Shown in pieces: positions 43,808-53,228 of a stretch of DNA of 64,000 nucleotides (position 1 is the first letter of the stretch; each line of letters begins with the position of its first letter). The notes beneath the pieces were generated by a model, which did no database searches, had not been told where the DNA came from, and saw nothing but the letters and a program-made list of their open reading frames with translations. The DNA is from Novosphingobium sp. JCM 18896 (GTDB lineage Bacteria; Pseudomonadota; Alphaproteobacteria; Sphingomonadales; Sphingomonadaceae), in NCBI RefSeq assembly GCF_025938095.1, contig NZ_JAPCZF010000012.1:31281-95280 (forward strand). Reading direction: 5' to 3'. The position numbers were made by a program, and so were the translations under genes.

Positions 43808-45031
43808 ATGGAGCAAGTTCAGTCAGCCGCACTCGCCCCGCGACCCGATCACGTGCCGCTCGACCGCGTGATTGAATTCGACCTCTACGCATTGCCAGGA
43901 GGGGAGGACGATGCTCAGGCCGCGTATTGGCGTTTTCAGCAGGACTGCCCGGAGGTGTTTTGGACACCTTTCAATGGTGGGCACTGGGTTGCGACTCGGG
44001 CCGATATCGTCGAGGCCATGCTGCGAGATCCCAGCACTTACTCTAGCAACCGGGTGTTCCTGCCACGCGATGACAATGCACCACGCACGGTTCCGCTCGA
44101 GGCCGATCCGCCCGTGCATACCGAAATGCGCAAGCCGCTCAGCAGAGGACTGTTTCCCAAGGCAGTTGATGCCATGGAGCCGTCGATCCGCGAACTCGCC
44201 ACGTCGTTGATCGATGGCTTCGTCGATCGGGGTGGGTGCGAATTCGTCGGGGAGTTCGCTAACGTTTTCCCGATGAATATCTTTCTCGATCTCATCGAGT
44301 TGCCGAGAACCGAGCGTGAGGTACTGCTTCCGATCGTCGAGGCCTTCATCAAAGGCGGATCGATTGAAGTGCGAAACGAAGCCCAGATGAAGCTATTTGC
44401 CTACATCGGCGAAGTCGTGCGTCAGCGTCGGGTCACGCCTGGCGACGATCTGGGCAGCATGATCGTGAATAGCACGGTGGCCGGCGAACGCATCGGCGAG
44501 ATGGAAGCCATCTCGTACATGACGCTTCTGCTTCTGGGCGGCCTCGACACGATCGCTTCTATGCTGTCCTTCATCACGAAGTTTCTGGCCGAGCACCCCG
44601 AGCATCGCCGGGCACTCGTCGCAAACCTCGAGGACGACGTCTATGTGAAGCGCGCTATGGAAGAACTCTTCCGCAGATTTGGCATCGTCAACGCCGGGCG
44701 CGTCTTGACGCGTGACGTCGAAGTGGCGGGCGCGACGTTGCGTGCCAACGACACGGTCTTTCCAGTCAATCTTCTCGTTGGGCTGGACGATCGGTTGCAC
44801 GACGATCCGTTGAAGGTCGACTTCGGCCGCGAGAAGTCCGCGCGTCACCTCACTTTCGGTGCAGGGCCGCACAGTTGCCCCGGTTCGCAGCTTGCGCGGC
44901 GAGAAATCACGATCTTCCTGAGAGAATGGCTGCGCCGCATTCCCGACTTCGCCGTCAAACCCGGCACGCGCCCCAAAACAATCATGGGCGTGACCATAAG
45001 TCTTCACTCGTTGGATTTGGTCTGGCCGTGA
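43808..45031 (+). CDS. Cytochrome P450, CYP101 (P450cam) family-like
   Basis: A 407-residue P450 close to P450cam in layout. The N-terminus reads LAPRPDHVPLDRVIEFDLYA, then NGGHWVATR; the I-helix is LLGGLDTIAS (Asp and Thr conserved); ExxR is EELFRRF; the haem ligand falls at about Cys357 (FGAGPHSCPGSQLARRE). The haem-propionate arginine in NAGRVLTRDVE is kept. The Tyr96 that binds camphor's carbonyl is absent (PRDDNAPRTVP in its place), so camphor may not be the substrate. N. aromaticivorans has several CYP101 enzymes acting on terpenoids such as camphor and ionones. No [2Fe-2S] ferredoxin gene lies beside it. Confidence 0.92.
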   Translation: MEQVQSAALAPRPDHVPLDRVIEFDLYALPGGEDDAQAAYWRFQQDCPEVFWTPFNGGHWVATRADIVEAMLRDPSTYSSNRVFLPRDDNAPRTVPLEADPPVHTEMRKPLSRGLFPKAVDAMEPSIRELATSLIDGFVDRGGCEFVGEFANVFPMNIFLDLIELPRTEREVLLPIVEAFIKGGSIEVRNEAQMKLFAYIGEVVRQRRVTPGDDLGSMIVNSTVAGERIGEMEAISYMTLLLLGGLDTIASMLSFITKFLAEHPEHRRALVANLEDDVYVKRAMEELFRRFGIVNAGRVLTRDVEVAGATLRANDTVFPVNLLVGLDDRLHDDPLKVDFGREKSARHLTFGAGPHSCPGSQLARREITIFLREWLRRIPDFAVKPGTRPKTIMGVTISLHSLDLVWP

Positions 45032-45191
45032 TTTGAGGATCGGCAGGCATAACTGCGGCTGATTTTGTCAGAGTGTCGCATTTCGCTCTAAGCTGGCACG
45101 TGCGGCCCTGTTCCGGGGACACAACCTCTTTCAGAAGCAGACCGACCGACAAGAGGCGAAAAACTCGCCTAGTGCCATGGAGGGGAGCATC

Positions 45192-47561
45192 GTGAATTCC
45201 GCATCATTTCGCATGACGTCCGCGCTCGCGCTGAGCTGGGCAGCGCTATGGCCGATGGCAGCGCAGGCCCAGGATACGGGTGCGCCTGCCGCACAGCCCG
45301 AGGCGACCGCCGACAACAACGAGATCATTGTCACCGCGCAAAAGCGGCAGCAATCGGTCAACGACGTCGGCCTTTCGATCACGGCAGCAAGCGGCGCGGA
45401 ACTACGCGCCTTGGGTGTGACTGACAGCGGTGATCTCGCCAAGGTGACCCCGGGCTTCACCTTCACCAAGAGCCAGGACGGAACGCCGCTCTACACCCTG
45501 CGCGGCGTCGGCTTCAACGACTACACGCTGGGCGCGAGCCCCGCGGTCAGCATCTATGTGGACGAAGTGCCGCTGGCTTATGGCGCCTTCACCAAGGGCG
45601 CGGCCTTCGACCTTGAGCGCGTCGAAGTGCTCAAAGGTCCTCAGGGCATCCTGTTTGGCCAGAACTCCACGGGTGGCGCCATCAACTATATTGCGGCCAA
45701 GCCCACATCGGAGCTTCAGGCCGGTGTGACTGCGAGTTTCGGCCGCTTCAATACCTTCGATGGCGAAGCCTTCGTGAGCGGGCCGGTGAGCGATACCGTG
45801 GAAGTGCGCCTCTCGGGCGCGACGATCCTTTCGGGTCCCTGGCAGTACAACTATGCGCGTGACGAGAAGAACGGCCGGCAGGACATCCTGAAGGGTCGGC
45901 TCCAGGTTGCCTGGCACCCGACGGATCGGCTGAAATTCTTGCTCAACGTCAATGGCTGGCGAGACAAGTCCGACACCCAGGCGGGCCAGTTCCAGAGCCT
46001 CTTCCTGCAGATCAATGAGGCGGCGGTTGCCGCAGGAGGTCTGTTCGATCCTACCGAGACCCTGCGCCGCATTGCCGTGTTCCGGACACTGCAGCCTGCT
46101 CCGCAGAACGCGCGGGCGGCGAACTGGAACCCGAATTTGCCGCTGCGCCGGGACGATGGCTTCTGGCAGGGTTCGCTCCGCGCCGATCTCGATGTAACCG
46201 ACGACATTACCTTGACGTCGATCACGGCTTACGGTCGGTACAACGAGAACTACAACGTCGACCGCGACGGCACTCCGCTCGTCAATGCGGAGGTGAAGGC
46301 CGACGGCAACGTGAAGAGTTTCAGTCAGGAGCTGCGACTTGCCGGACAGAGCGGCGCGTTGAACTGGCTGATCGGCGGTAATTACGCGACGAATAAGGTC
46401 TTGAGCGCCAACCATATCCTGACCGGCGATTCCACCAATACCGCTATTCTCCCTGGCGGCCCGTGGATCGTGGACTCTACGACCACGATCACGCAGGATA
46501 TTCGCGACATCGCAGCCTTCGCCAACGTCGAATTCGCGGTGACCGATCAGTTGTCACTGCTGGCGGGCGCGCGCTACACGGATACTCGTAACAATTACAC
46601 GTCTTGCATGACCGGTGATATCGGCATGCAGACGACTTTCACGACTCTCGCCAATATTCTGTCGGGTACTCCTGAAGCAATGGCTGGTCCTACGACCTGC
46701 CTCAACATGGATCAGCGCACCTTCGATCTCATCCGGACGCCATTCCGTGACAAGCTGCAACAGGACAACTTCTCATGGCGGGTCGGTGCGAACTTCAAGC
46801 CTAACAGCGATACCTTGCTTTATGCGCTCGCCTCTCGGGGTTTCAAGTCGGGCAGCTTCCCGACCGTCCCAGCCTCGACGACGGCGCAATTCAAGCCCGT
46901 CACGCAGGAATCCGTGACGGCCTTCGAGGCGGGGGCCAAGCTTTCTTTCGCCGATCGCAAGCTCCAGGTGAACATCGCCGGGTTCCACTACATCTACGAC
47001 AACAAGCAGGTTCGAGGGCTGGTTATTGACCCAGTCTTCAATCAACTTGAGCAGCTCGTGAACATCCCCAAGTCCAAGATCAACGGCGCGGAGGTGGAGA
47101 TCACGGCGCGCCCGCTCGATGGGCTCACGCTTCGTGGTGCGGTCACTTATGTCGATAGCGACATCAAGAACTTCACCGGTATCAATAACGAGCGCGTGCT
47201 TGCAAACTATGCCGGCTCCGCATTGCCGTTCTCGCCCAAATGGCATGCGGTCGCGGACGTCAATTATGAGTTTCCCGTGTCTGAAGGCCTCGACGCCTTC
47301 GTCGGGGGTAACGTGCTGCACAACAGCAAGACGAACTCCACTCTCGGCAATGCCCCGTCATCGGTCATCCGGGCCTTCACGACCGTTGATCTGCGCGCCG
47401 GCATCAAGGCGGCAGATGATCGCTGGAGCCTTAGCGTCTGGGGACGCAACGTCTTCAACCAGTATTATTGGACCAATCAGTTCGTGACGCAGGACGTCGT
47501 GGTGCGGTACGCGGCAATGCCCGCGACCTACGGCGCCACGATCAAGTTCGGCTTTCGGTAA
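45192..47561 (+). CDS. TonB-dependent receptor 3
   Basis: A 789-residue outer-membrane receptor. GTG at 45192 is chosen because GGAGGGGAG precedes it; the ATG at 45177 would sit inside the start of that box. A signal peptide ending in AQAQ is followed by NEIIVTAQKRQQS, the plug (LKGPQGILFGQNSTGGAINY) and a barrel ending in KFGFR. It is paralogous to receptor 2 at 22.4 kb. It lies between the CYP101-like P450 and the PdR-like reductase and probably brings their hydrophobic substrate across the outer membrane. Confidence 0.92.
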   Translation: MNSASFRMTSALALSWAALWPMAAQAQDTGAPAAQPEATADNNEIIVTAQKRQQSVNDVGLSITAASGAELRALGVTDSGDLAKVTPGFTFTKSQDGTPLYTLRGVGFNDYTLGASPAVSIYVDEVPLAYGAFTKGAAFDLERVEVLKGPQGILFGQNSTGGAINYIAAKPTSELQAGVTASFGRFNTFDGEAFVSGPVSDTVEVRLSGATILSGPWQYNYARDEKNGRQDILKGRLQVAWHPTDRLKFLLNVNGWRDKSDTQAGQFQSLFLQINEAAVAAGGLFDPTETLRRIAVFRTLQPAPQNARAANWNPNLPLRRDDGFWQGSLRADLDVTDDITLTSITAYGRYNENYNVDRDGTPLVNAEVKADGNVKSFSQELRLAGQSGALNWLIGGNYATNKVLSANHILTGDSTNTAILPGGPWIVDSTTTITQDIRDIAAFANVEFAVTDQLSLLAGARYTDTRNNYTSCMTGDIGMQTTFTTLANILSGTPEAMAGPTTCLNMDQRTFDLIRTPFRDKLQQDNFSWRVGANFKPNSDTLLYALASRGFKSGSFPTVPASTTAQFKPVTQESVTAFEAGAKLSFADRKLQVNIAGFHYIYDNKQVRGLVIDPVFNQLEQLVNIPKSKINGAEVEITARPLDGLTLRGAVTYVDSDIKNFTGINNERVLANYAGSALPFSPKWHAVADVNYEFPVSEGLDAFVGGNVLHNSKTNSTLGNAPSSVIRAFTTVDLRAGIKAADDRWSLSVWGRNVFNQYYWTNQFVTQDVVVRYAAMPATYGATIKFGFR

Positions 47562-47567
47562 CGGAGC

Positions 47568-47597
47568 GGCGCGGACTTGATCCGTCAAGTTCGCGCC
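47568..47597. terminator. Stem-loop after TonB receptor 3
   Basis: A 13-bp stem with one G:T-type mismatch (47568-47580 with 47585-47597) and a 4-nt loop starts 7 bp after the receptor stop. A T-tract is weak, so termination is plausible rather than certain. Confidence 0.5.
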
Positions 47598-47692
47598 TTC
47601 CCGCATTTGCGAGCCTTCGGCAGCCGTTCGAGCACCCTCTGGACGGATGCCACGCGTAAATCGGACAATCAGAGGCTCAACCGGTAAGCAGT

Positions 47693-48931
47693 ATGGACCA
47701 GGCAGACGTCGTCATCGTAGGTGCGGGTCATGGCGGGGCGCAGTGCGCCATCGCGCTGCGCCAGGGAGGTTTCACCGGGTCGATCGTGATGATCGGGCGC
47801 GAGCCCGAGCCGCCCTATGAGCGCCCGCCGCTGTCGAAGGAATACTTCGCGCGCGAGAAGACCTTCGACCGGCTCTACATCCGTCCGCCCGCCTTCTGGG
47901 AAGAGAAGGACGTCCACCTCCACCTCAACACCGAAGTCACCGCGGTCAATCCCGCGGCCAACCAGGTCACCCTCTCGAACGGCAAGACCCTGGGCTACGG
48001 CAAGCTGGTCTGGGCGACCGGCGGCGATCCGCGGCGCCTGTCGTGCCCGGGTTCGGACCTCGCCGGCCTGCACCCCGTGCGCACCCGCGCCGACTGCGAC
48101 CAGCTGATGGGCGAAATCGACGGCGGCGTGAAGAACATCGTCGTGATCGGCGGCGGCTACATCGGCCTCGAGGCCGCGGCCGTGCTGACCAAGCTCGGCT
48201 GCCAGGTCACCCTGCTCGAAGCCCTGCCGCGCGTGCTCGCGCGCGTCGCCGGCGAGGAACTCTCGGCCTTCTACGAGAAGGAACACCGCGACCACGGCGT
48301 CGACCTGCGCACCGGCGTGGCGGTCGAGGGCCTGGTCGGAGAAGGCCGCGTCACCGGCGTCCAGCTGGCCGACGGCACCGTCCTCCCCGCCGACGCGGTG
48401 ATCGTCGGCATCGGCATCGTCCCCGCGGTCGGCGCGCTGATCGCCGCCGGCGCTTCGGGCGGCAACGGCGTCGACATCGACGAATATTGCCGCACCTCGC
48501 TGCCCGACGTCTATGCGATCGGCGACTGCGCGGCTTTCGCCGTCGACTATGCCGGCGGCACGGTGATGCGCGTCGAATCGGTGCAGAACGCCAACGACCA
48601 GGCGACCTGCGTGGCCAAGGCGATCCTCGGCGACGAGAAGCCCTACAAGGCCTTCCCCTGGTTCTGGTCGAACCAGTATGACCTGCGCCTGCAAACCGCG
48701 GGCCTTTCGGTCGGCTTCGACCAGACCGTGCTGCGCGGCAATCCCGACGACCGCGCCTTCTCGGTGGTCTACCTCAAGGGCGGCAAGGTCATCGCGCTCG
48801 ACTGCGTCAACATGGTCAAGGACTACGTCCAAGGCCGCAAGCTGGTCGAAGCGGGCGCCAGCCCCGACCTCGCCCAGCTCGCCGATCCCAGCATTCCTCT
48901 AAAGGAGATGGTCGGCCTGCCCGCTGACTGA
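47693..48931 (+). CDS. FAD-dependent ferredoxin reductase (putidaredoxin reductase-like)
   Basis: A 412-residue class I reductase. DVVIVGAGHGGAQCAIALRQ binds FAD, YERPPLSKEYFAREK is the family signature, IVVIGGGYIGLEAAAVL binds NAD(P)H, and YAIGDCAAF closes the FAD fold. It should reduce a [2Fe-2S] ferredoxin for a P450 such as the CYP101-like enzyme 3 kb upstream. Its codons are far richer in G and C at third positions (GCC, GGC, CTC, ATC almost throughout) than those of the flanking receptor and permease, which suggests a different origin or strong expression selection. Confidence 0.92.
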   Translation: MDQADVVIVGAGHGGAQCAIALRQGGFTGSIVMIGREPEPPYERPPLSKEYFAREKTFDRLYIRPPAFWEEKDVHLHLNTEVTAVNPAANQVTLSNGKTLGYGKLVWATGGDPRRLSCPGSDLAGLHPVRTRADCDQLMGEIDGGVKNIVVIGGGYIGLEAAAVLTKLGCQVTLLEALPRVLARVAGEELSAFYEKEHRDHGVDLRTGVAVEGLVGEGRVTGVQLADGTVLPADAVIVGIGIVPAVGALIAAGASGGNGVDIDEYCRTSLPDVYAIGDCAAFAVDYAGGTVMRVESVQNANDQATCVAKAILGDEKPYKAFPWFWSNQYDLRLQTAGLSVGFDQTVLRGNPDDRAFSVVYLKGGKVIALDCVNMVKDYVQGRKLVEAGASPDLAQLADPSIPLKEMVGLPAD

Positions 48932-49032
48932 TCTTTTGGAGAAGCATTACTCGACGACCGTGGTCCTGCAGCGCTAGGCCGCCCAGCTCATCCAAACGTC
49001 GTACTGCGATAACCATAGGGTCTGCAACTCCG

Positions 49033-50244
49033 ATGCCTTCCACGACTTCCGGAAACCGTCTGCTGACCTGGCTTTGCCTGGGCGTCGCGGTGCTCGAAGG
49101 CTTCGAGCTTCAAATGGCAGGGGTTGCGGCATCCCACATCGCCGCGGATCTCGGCCTCGACATCGAGACGTTGGGACTGTTCTTCAGTTCGAGCACCTTT
49201 GGCCTGCTCATTGGCGCTCTACTTGGCGGCTGGCTCGCAGACAGATTTGGGCGCATCGAAGTCCTGAGCGGCTCAGTGATAGCATTTGGTCTAGCCTCAG
49301 TGCTGACGGCGCTCGCGACAGATGCAACGATGCTCATTTGCGTCAGAGCCTTGACCGGCGCTGGTCTGGGCGGCGCGCTTCCCAATCTGCTGGCACTGAC
49401 ATCCGAGACGGCTCAACAAGGCCGAGAGAAGCGCGCCGTGGCCTACCTATATTCGGGCGTACCGCTAGGCGGGATCGCTGTCAGCCTGATCGGCGCCGCG
49501 CTAGGGAGCCGTTGGCAGCTGCTCTTTGTTGCTGGAGGAATTCCTCCGCTACTCGTCGGCGCTCTCATCTGGTTCGAGCGTGGACCGAGGACCATGATCA
49601 CGGCGGGCGACACCTCGACAAGCCCTGTCGACGCCTTGTTTGGTGGAGGCCGTGCATTCGCCACGATCCTGCTTTGGACTGCCTTTTGTACGACGCTGGT
49701 GATCCTTTACCTCGTACTCAACTGGCTTCCCACCGTCCTTCGCGGCATGTCATTCACACCGCTGCAGGCGCTCGCCGCCCAGGTCGCCTTCAATCTGGGC
49801 GGATTCTTCGCCTGTTTGGCCAGCGCACCTCTACTGGATGGAAAGCGGATCTTACCTGTCGCCATCGTAAGCTTTGTCTCGATCCCGCTGGTCCTCCTCG
49901 GACTGTCGCATTCCACATCGCTGGGCTTGACGTTCTTCATAGCCCTACTGTTGGGGGGAAGCGTCTTGACGACCCAATCGCTGCTCTACGCGATCGCCCC
50001 CACAGTCTATCCTGCTGGCATGCGCGGCGTTGGTACGGGTGGCGCCGTCGCTTGGGGACGTATCGGATCAATCGCAGGGCCATTGTACGGCGGCCTGCTC
50101 ATCAGCAGTGAAGGATCGATGCGCGATGCTGTGACAGGCACTGTTCCCGTTGCAATTGCGGCTGGCGCTGCAGCCGTATTGCTGGTCATAAGGCTAAGGG
50201 CAGTTGGAACAGTCGAGGATGCAACGGAGGCGAGACCGCACTAG
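49033..50244 (+). CDS. MFS transporter, aromatic acid:H+ symporter (AAHS/PcaK)-like
   Basis: A 403-residue permease with about twelve membrane segments. The first helix CLGVAVLEGFELQMAGVA and the loop GGWLADRFGRIEVLSGS with a following LTGAGLGGALPNLLAL are typical of the AAHS group, including PcaK and relatives that import aromatic or related acids with protons. The late repeat PAGMRGVGTGGAVAWGRIGS is also characteristic. It follows the reductase by about 100 bp. The import substrate is unknown. Confidence 0.88.
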   Translation: MPSTTSGNRLLTWLCLGVAVLEGFELQMAGVAASHIAADLGLDIETLGLFFSSSTFGLLIGALLGGWLADRFGRIEVLSGSVIAFGLASVLTALATDATMLICVRALTGAGLGGALPNLLALTSETAQQGREKRAVAYLYSGVPLGGIAVSLIGAALGSRWQLLFVAGGIPPLLVGALIWFERGPRTMITAGDTSTSPVDALFGGGRAFATILLWTAFCTTLVILYLVLNWLPTVLRGMSFTPLQALAAQVAFNLGGFFACLASAPLLDGKRILPVAIVSFVSIPLVLLGLSHSTSLGLTFFIALLLGGSVLTTQSLLYAIAPTVYPAGMRGVGTGGAVAWGRIGSIAGPLYGGLLISSEGSMRDAVTGTVPVAIAAGAAAVLLVIRLRAVGTVEDATEARPH

Positions 50245-50524
50245 CTCAGACAACATCGCTTCAATCCGCCCCCTATTTGCGGCAGGCAGGATAGATTGTC
50301 ATGTCGCATGAATTGCAAGATACGCTTGTGGAACGCCAAGCTAAGCGCGAGTATCAATATAGCAGGTTATCGACAAATCGCGCAGAATCACCCAATCGTC
50401 GGCAGCGATAATATAATGTCTCACACTGCCCCGAGTTCTGCAGCCGTAGAGCAGAACCAATAATCTCTCAAAAAATTGTGGCTTGGCCCATATGAAAAGC
50501 GGAGATGGTCCGCCTATCCGGCCG
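50245..50524. other. Intergenic region with no recognised gene
   Basis: About 280 bp, visibly richer in A and T than its neighbours, between the permease and the 3' end of a split diguanylate cyclase. The minus-strand frame across it has no family features. Confidence 0.6.
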
Positions 50525-51466
50525 CTATTCCGCAGCAGCGAGCTCCGGCGACCAACCCGAATTCGCTCGAGGTATCGCCACTTCGACACGATTTCTTCCG
50601 CCCTGCTTGGCGCGATAGAGGGCATCATCCGCCGTTGCAATGATCTCCGCCGCCCTGGCGCCGATTTCCGCCGTGCTCGCAACCCCCAGTGAGGCGGATA
50701 TGCGGGCGCCGTGGATTTCGGAGAGGCCCTCGATCCGAGCTCGGAGTAGCTCTGCCCTCGCCGCAGCCTCCTCCAAGGTGCAGTCAGGCAGCAGCACGAT
50801 CAGCTCTTCACCGCCGTATCGACAAGCGACGTCGCTGGGACGAATGGCGCCGGCTATGGCAGCGGCGACTTCACGCAGCACGGCGTCGCCCATCGCATGG
50901 CCAAATTCGTCGTTCAGCCGCTTGAAGTGGTCTAGGTCGATCATGATCGCGGCAACAGAACTTCCATTGCGTTCCGCCATGTAGATGAAGCGCTCGAGCA
51001 CGTCCTCCATGTACCGGCGATTGTACAAACCGGTCAGAGGGTCTCTCAGAGCCTAGGTGCGAAGCTTCTCGCGCAAGGCGATATTGGAGAGAGCCAGCGA
51101 CATTGCGTCGGCTACGGATCCGGCCAATGCCGAAATCTCCTCGAGCCGCGCTTCTGCATCTGCGCCGTCGGCGTAAAGCGTCAAGAGGCCATACACCTCG
51201 CCCCGCGCCATCATCGGGATTTCCAACCCGTATTGCTCGTTCCCATGATGCTCGAGCGCCGATGCGCGCAAAACAAAGAGCGGAATCCCCGCCTTGCTCA
51301 CGCTGATGCGCCAATCGCGAGCGGCCCAGAAGTCACTCACGCCCGCGCTGATCATTTCGCCAAAAATCCGGGTCAGCTCGTCCTTGGCGGCGCTGACGGT
51401 GGGGAGATCCATCTCATACTTTTGCGGGCCGCGGCAATCATCGATGGCAATACTGTAGGTGTCCAT
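50525..51466 (-). pseudogene. GAF-GGDEF diguanylate cyclase interrupted by one in-frame amber codon
   Basis: Read through, this is one frame: a GAF-like sensory half (51466-51056; PLFVLRASALEHHGNEQYGL, then IPMMARGEVYGLLTLYADG) and a complete GGDEF half (DPLTGLYNRRYMED, then RYGGEELIVLLPD) with the active GGEEL motif. The halves are joined in frame by a TAG at 51055-51053 in the linker REKLRT-stop-ALRDPLTG, where a glutamine is usual; one C-to-T change from CAG explains it. A re-start at 51028 would lose the first conserved DPLTG residues, so the cyclase may be inactive. Sequencing error and suppression are alternatives. Confidence 0.82.
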
Positions 51467-51712
51467 TGTCGTTCAATGCGTGGCGACCGGGCCGGTTGCT
51501 AGCTGGGCAATCGCCGGCAGCGCCATGGCGTGGCAATTGCGCGCCAAAGATCGCTATCGCGCGCGGTCCACCTTAAACTGATCACTCGGGCCCGTCCGCG
51601 CCCCTTGCCAATCATCTGCCCGTTGTAGCGCTATATCGTCTTGGCATACCCGCACGGCAGCCGTACATGAACGCGTGTATATTCAGCCGCGCATCGAAAG
51701 CCCCTTCCCCCC

Positions 51713-51913
51713 ATGCAGATCCTCGTCCGCGACAACAACGTCGACCAAGCCCTGCGCGTGCTCAAGAAGAAGCTGCAGCGCGAGGGCCTCTATCGCGAAA
51801 TGAAACGACGCGCCGCCTACGAGAAGCCATCAGAAAAGCGCGCCCGCGAACGCGCCGCTGCGGTCAGCCGCGCGCGCAAGGCCGATCGCAAGCGCGCCGA
51901 ACGCGACCGGTAA
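51713..51913 (+). CDS. rpsU: 30S ribosomal protein bS21
   Basis: A 66-residue basic protein that matches bS21: MQILVRDNNVDQALRVLKK, then LQREGLYREMKRRAAYEKPS and a Lys/Arg-rich tail. It belongs to the 30S subunit and assists initiation. The 246 bp upstream hold no gene and probably carry its promoter; two small inverted repeats follow the stop without a T-run. Its location between a broken signalling gene and a recombinase suggests an extra copy carried on the mobile region, or a chromosomal anchor point of the island. Confidence 0.93.
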   Translation: MQILVRDNNVDQALRVLKKKLQREGLYREMKRRAAYEKPSEKRARERAAAVSRARKADRKRAERDR

Positions 51914-51979
51914 GACGGCTGGCAGCCGTCCGCGGATCCGCGTGATCCGCGACTTGGGTTCCATCGCTCCGCACCGGCG

Positions 51980-52939
51980 TCACCCGAGCCGCGTCACCAG
52001 GCGCCCGACCGCCCCCGCTTCTGCGGCCAAGTTCCGGTTGTAGGCGAGCGGCATGCGCGGTGATTTCCAGCGCAGCGCGTCCATGATCCCGGCAAGGTCC
52101 TCGCCGGCGACGAAGAGATCCTGGTTGAGCCCGACGCGCGTCGAATGCGCGCTGATCCCCTTGAGCAGCCGTGCGAGGTCGTCGGCCGTCAGATCACCGA
52201 GCGCGCCGCGATCGAAGGCCCGGGCAATGATCGTCCGCCAGATCGGTCCGATCGAGCCCGGGTGCAGCGCCCCCCGGCCTACATCGTATTCGACGCGCGC
52301 GGGCACCGCGGGCTTGGGCAGGGTCTTGCGCAGATCCCAGGTTTCGCGGGGGCTGATGCTCTCGATGCGCCGCCCCGGCACCGCCGCGCGCGCGCGGTAG
52401 CGGCGTACCTGCACGCGGCGGAACAGGGGCCCCTCGCCGATCCCGGCCGCTGCGGTCCAGGCGGCGATCGCGCGCACCGAGCGCGGGGACAGGAAAGCGG
52501 TCGCCCCCTCGCCTTCGGCATCGCCCTTGTGGCGCGCAATCATCAGCAGCCGCGCCTCGGGGTCGAGCGCCTCGACGATATGCGCAAACTCGATGGCGAC
52601 GAGCTCGGAGGCGCGCAGCCCGGTGTCGTAGGCCACCGACAGCAGCGCGCGATCGCGCAGGCCCGGCAGGTCGTCGGCGCAGGCCTCGAGCAGCGCGCGC
52701 ACGTTGATCCCGCGCGGCGCCTCGCGCTCGACGTCGCGCACGGGCCCCTTGAAGCGCAGCGGCCGCGCCTGGGTCTGAGCGGTGCCCTTGGCGCGGCGGA
52801 TCGCGCGCAGCCGCAGCTTGACCAGTTCGGCCTGGGTCGGATCCTTGAGGTCGAGCAGCTGGTGGATCTTCGCGATCGAGGCCTTGTAGCGCGCGAGCGA
52901 GGCGGGCTTGGCGCCGGCCCCCGCGCGCGCGTCGAGATA
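51980..52939 (-). pseudogene. Tyrosine recombinase (phage-type integrase), N-terminus cut by a Tn3 terminus
   Basis: The catalytic domain is seen in LLSVAYDTGLRASELVAIE (first catalytic arginine), then later HSTRVGLNQDLFVAGEDL (His-x-x-Arg box) and a C-terminal AYNRNLAAEAGAV carrying the tyrosine. The core-binding domain is also readable upstream (PASLARYKASIAKIHQLLDL). The frame is stopped by TGA at about 52953 where the 38-bp transposon repeat begins, so the original start is missing. A GTG at 52741 could start a shortened, probably inactive protein. Its codons are very GC-rich, like bS21. Confidence 0.8.
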
Positions 52940-52977
52940 GGGGGCACCTCAAGGTTCGTTCGCCAGACAACGCTAAG
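52940..52977 (+). repeat. Tn3-family terminal inverted repeat of an outer, older element
   Basis: A 38-bp end with GGGGG at the outer side and ACAACGCTAAG at the inner side, the classic GGGG...TAAG form. It abuts the broken recombinase. Its inner 11 bases match the inner ends of the complete element to the right, but the outer part differs. No mate is seen in the window. Confidence 0.75.
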
Positions 52978-53084
52978 CCGGAGACGTCTCTGAAACTCTG
53001 CAATAACCTTTTTGCATGCCTGCCCCATTGCGCGGGTCTAGCCTGACCGATTGGGGGGTCATTCCGACTCAGGCGGGGTACGAC

Positions 53085-53171
53085 ATGGCGCGGCGCAATT
53101 TACTGACGCGGGAAGAGCGCGAGCGGCTATTCCTACCAAGAACCGACCACTTCTCGATCATCAGGAACTAG
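53085..53171 (+). pseudogene. Fragment of a second Tn3-family transposase (N-terminus)
   Basis: A 28-codon frame MARRNLLTREERERLF... matches the usual N-terminus of Tn3-type TnpA and ends at a stop created where the complete element begins at 53171. It lies 107 bp inside the outer 38-bp repeat, as expected for a tnpA reading inward. It is the remnant of the outer element, cut by the inner one. Confidence 0.7.
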
Positions 53172-53208
53172 AGGGCATAGCGTGGATGGTACGCTAAACA
53201 ACGCTAAG
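53171..53208 (+). repeat. Left terminal inverted repeat of the Tn3-family element
   Basis: 38 bp beginning GAGGGCATAGCG and ending ACAACGCTAAG. It differs from the right repeat at four positions. The outer end lacks the usual GGGG. Confidence 0.85.
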
Positions 53209-53228
53209 GGCGAACAATCAGCGAACGC

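Noticed and set aside
47669..48832. 387-codon minus-strand frame opposite the PdR-like reductase
   Set aside because: High GC at third positions keeps antisense frames open; the plus strand carries the FAD and NAD motifs.
51914..51955. Two short inverted repeats after bS21 as a terminator or integrase attachment site
   Set aside because: No T-run and no matching direct repeat elsewhere in the window to act as an attachment site.
52145..52993. Plus-strand frame across the recombinase region
   Set aside because: Arginine-rich antisense shadow; the recombinase motifs read on the minus strand.
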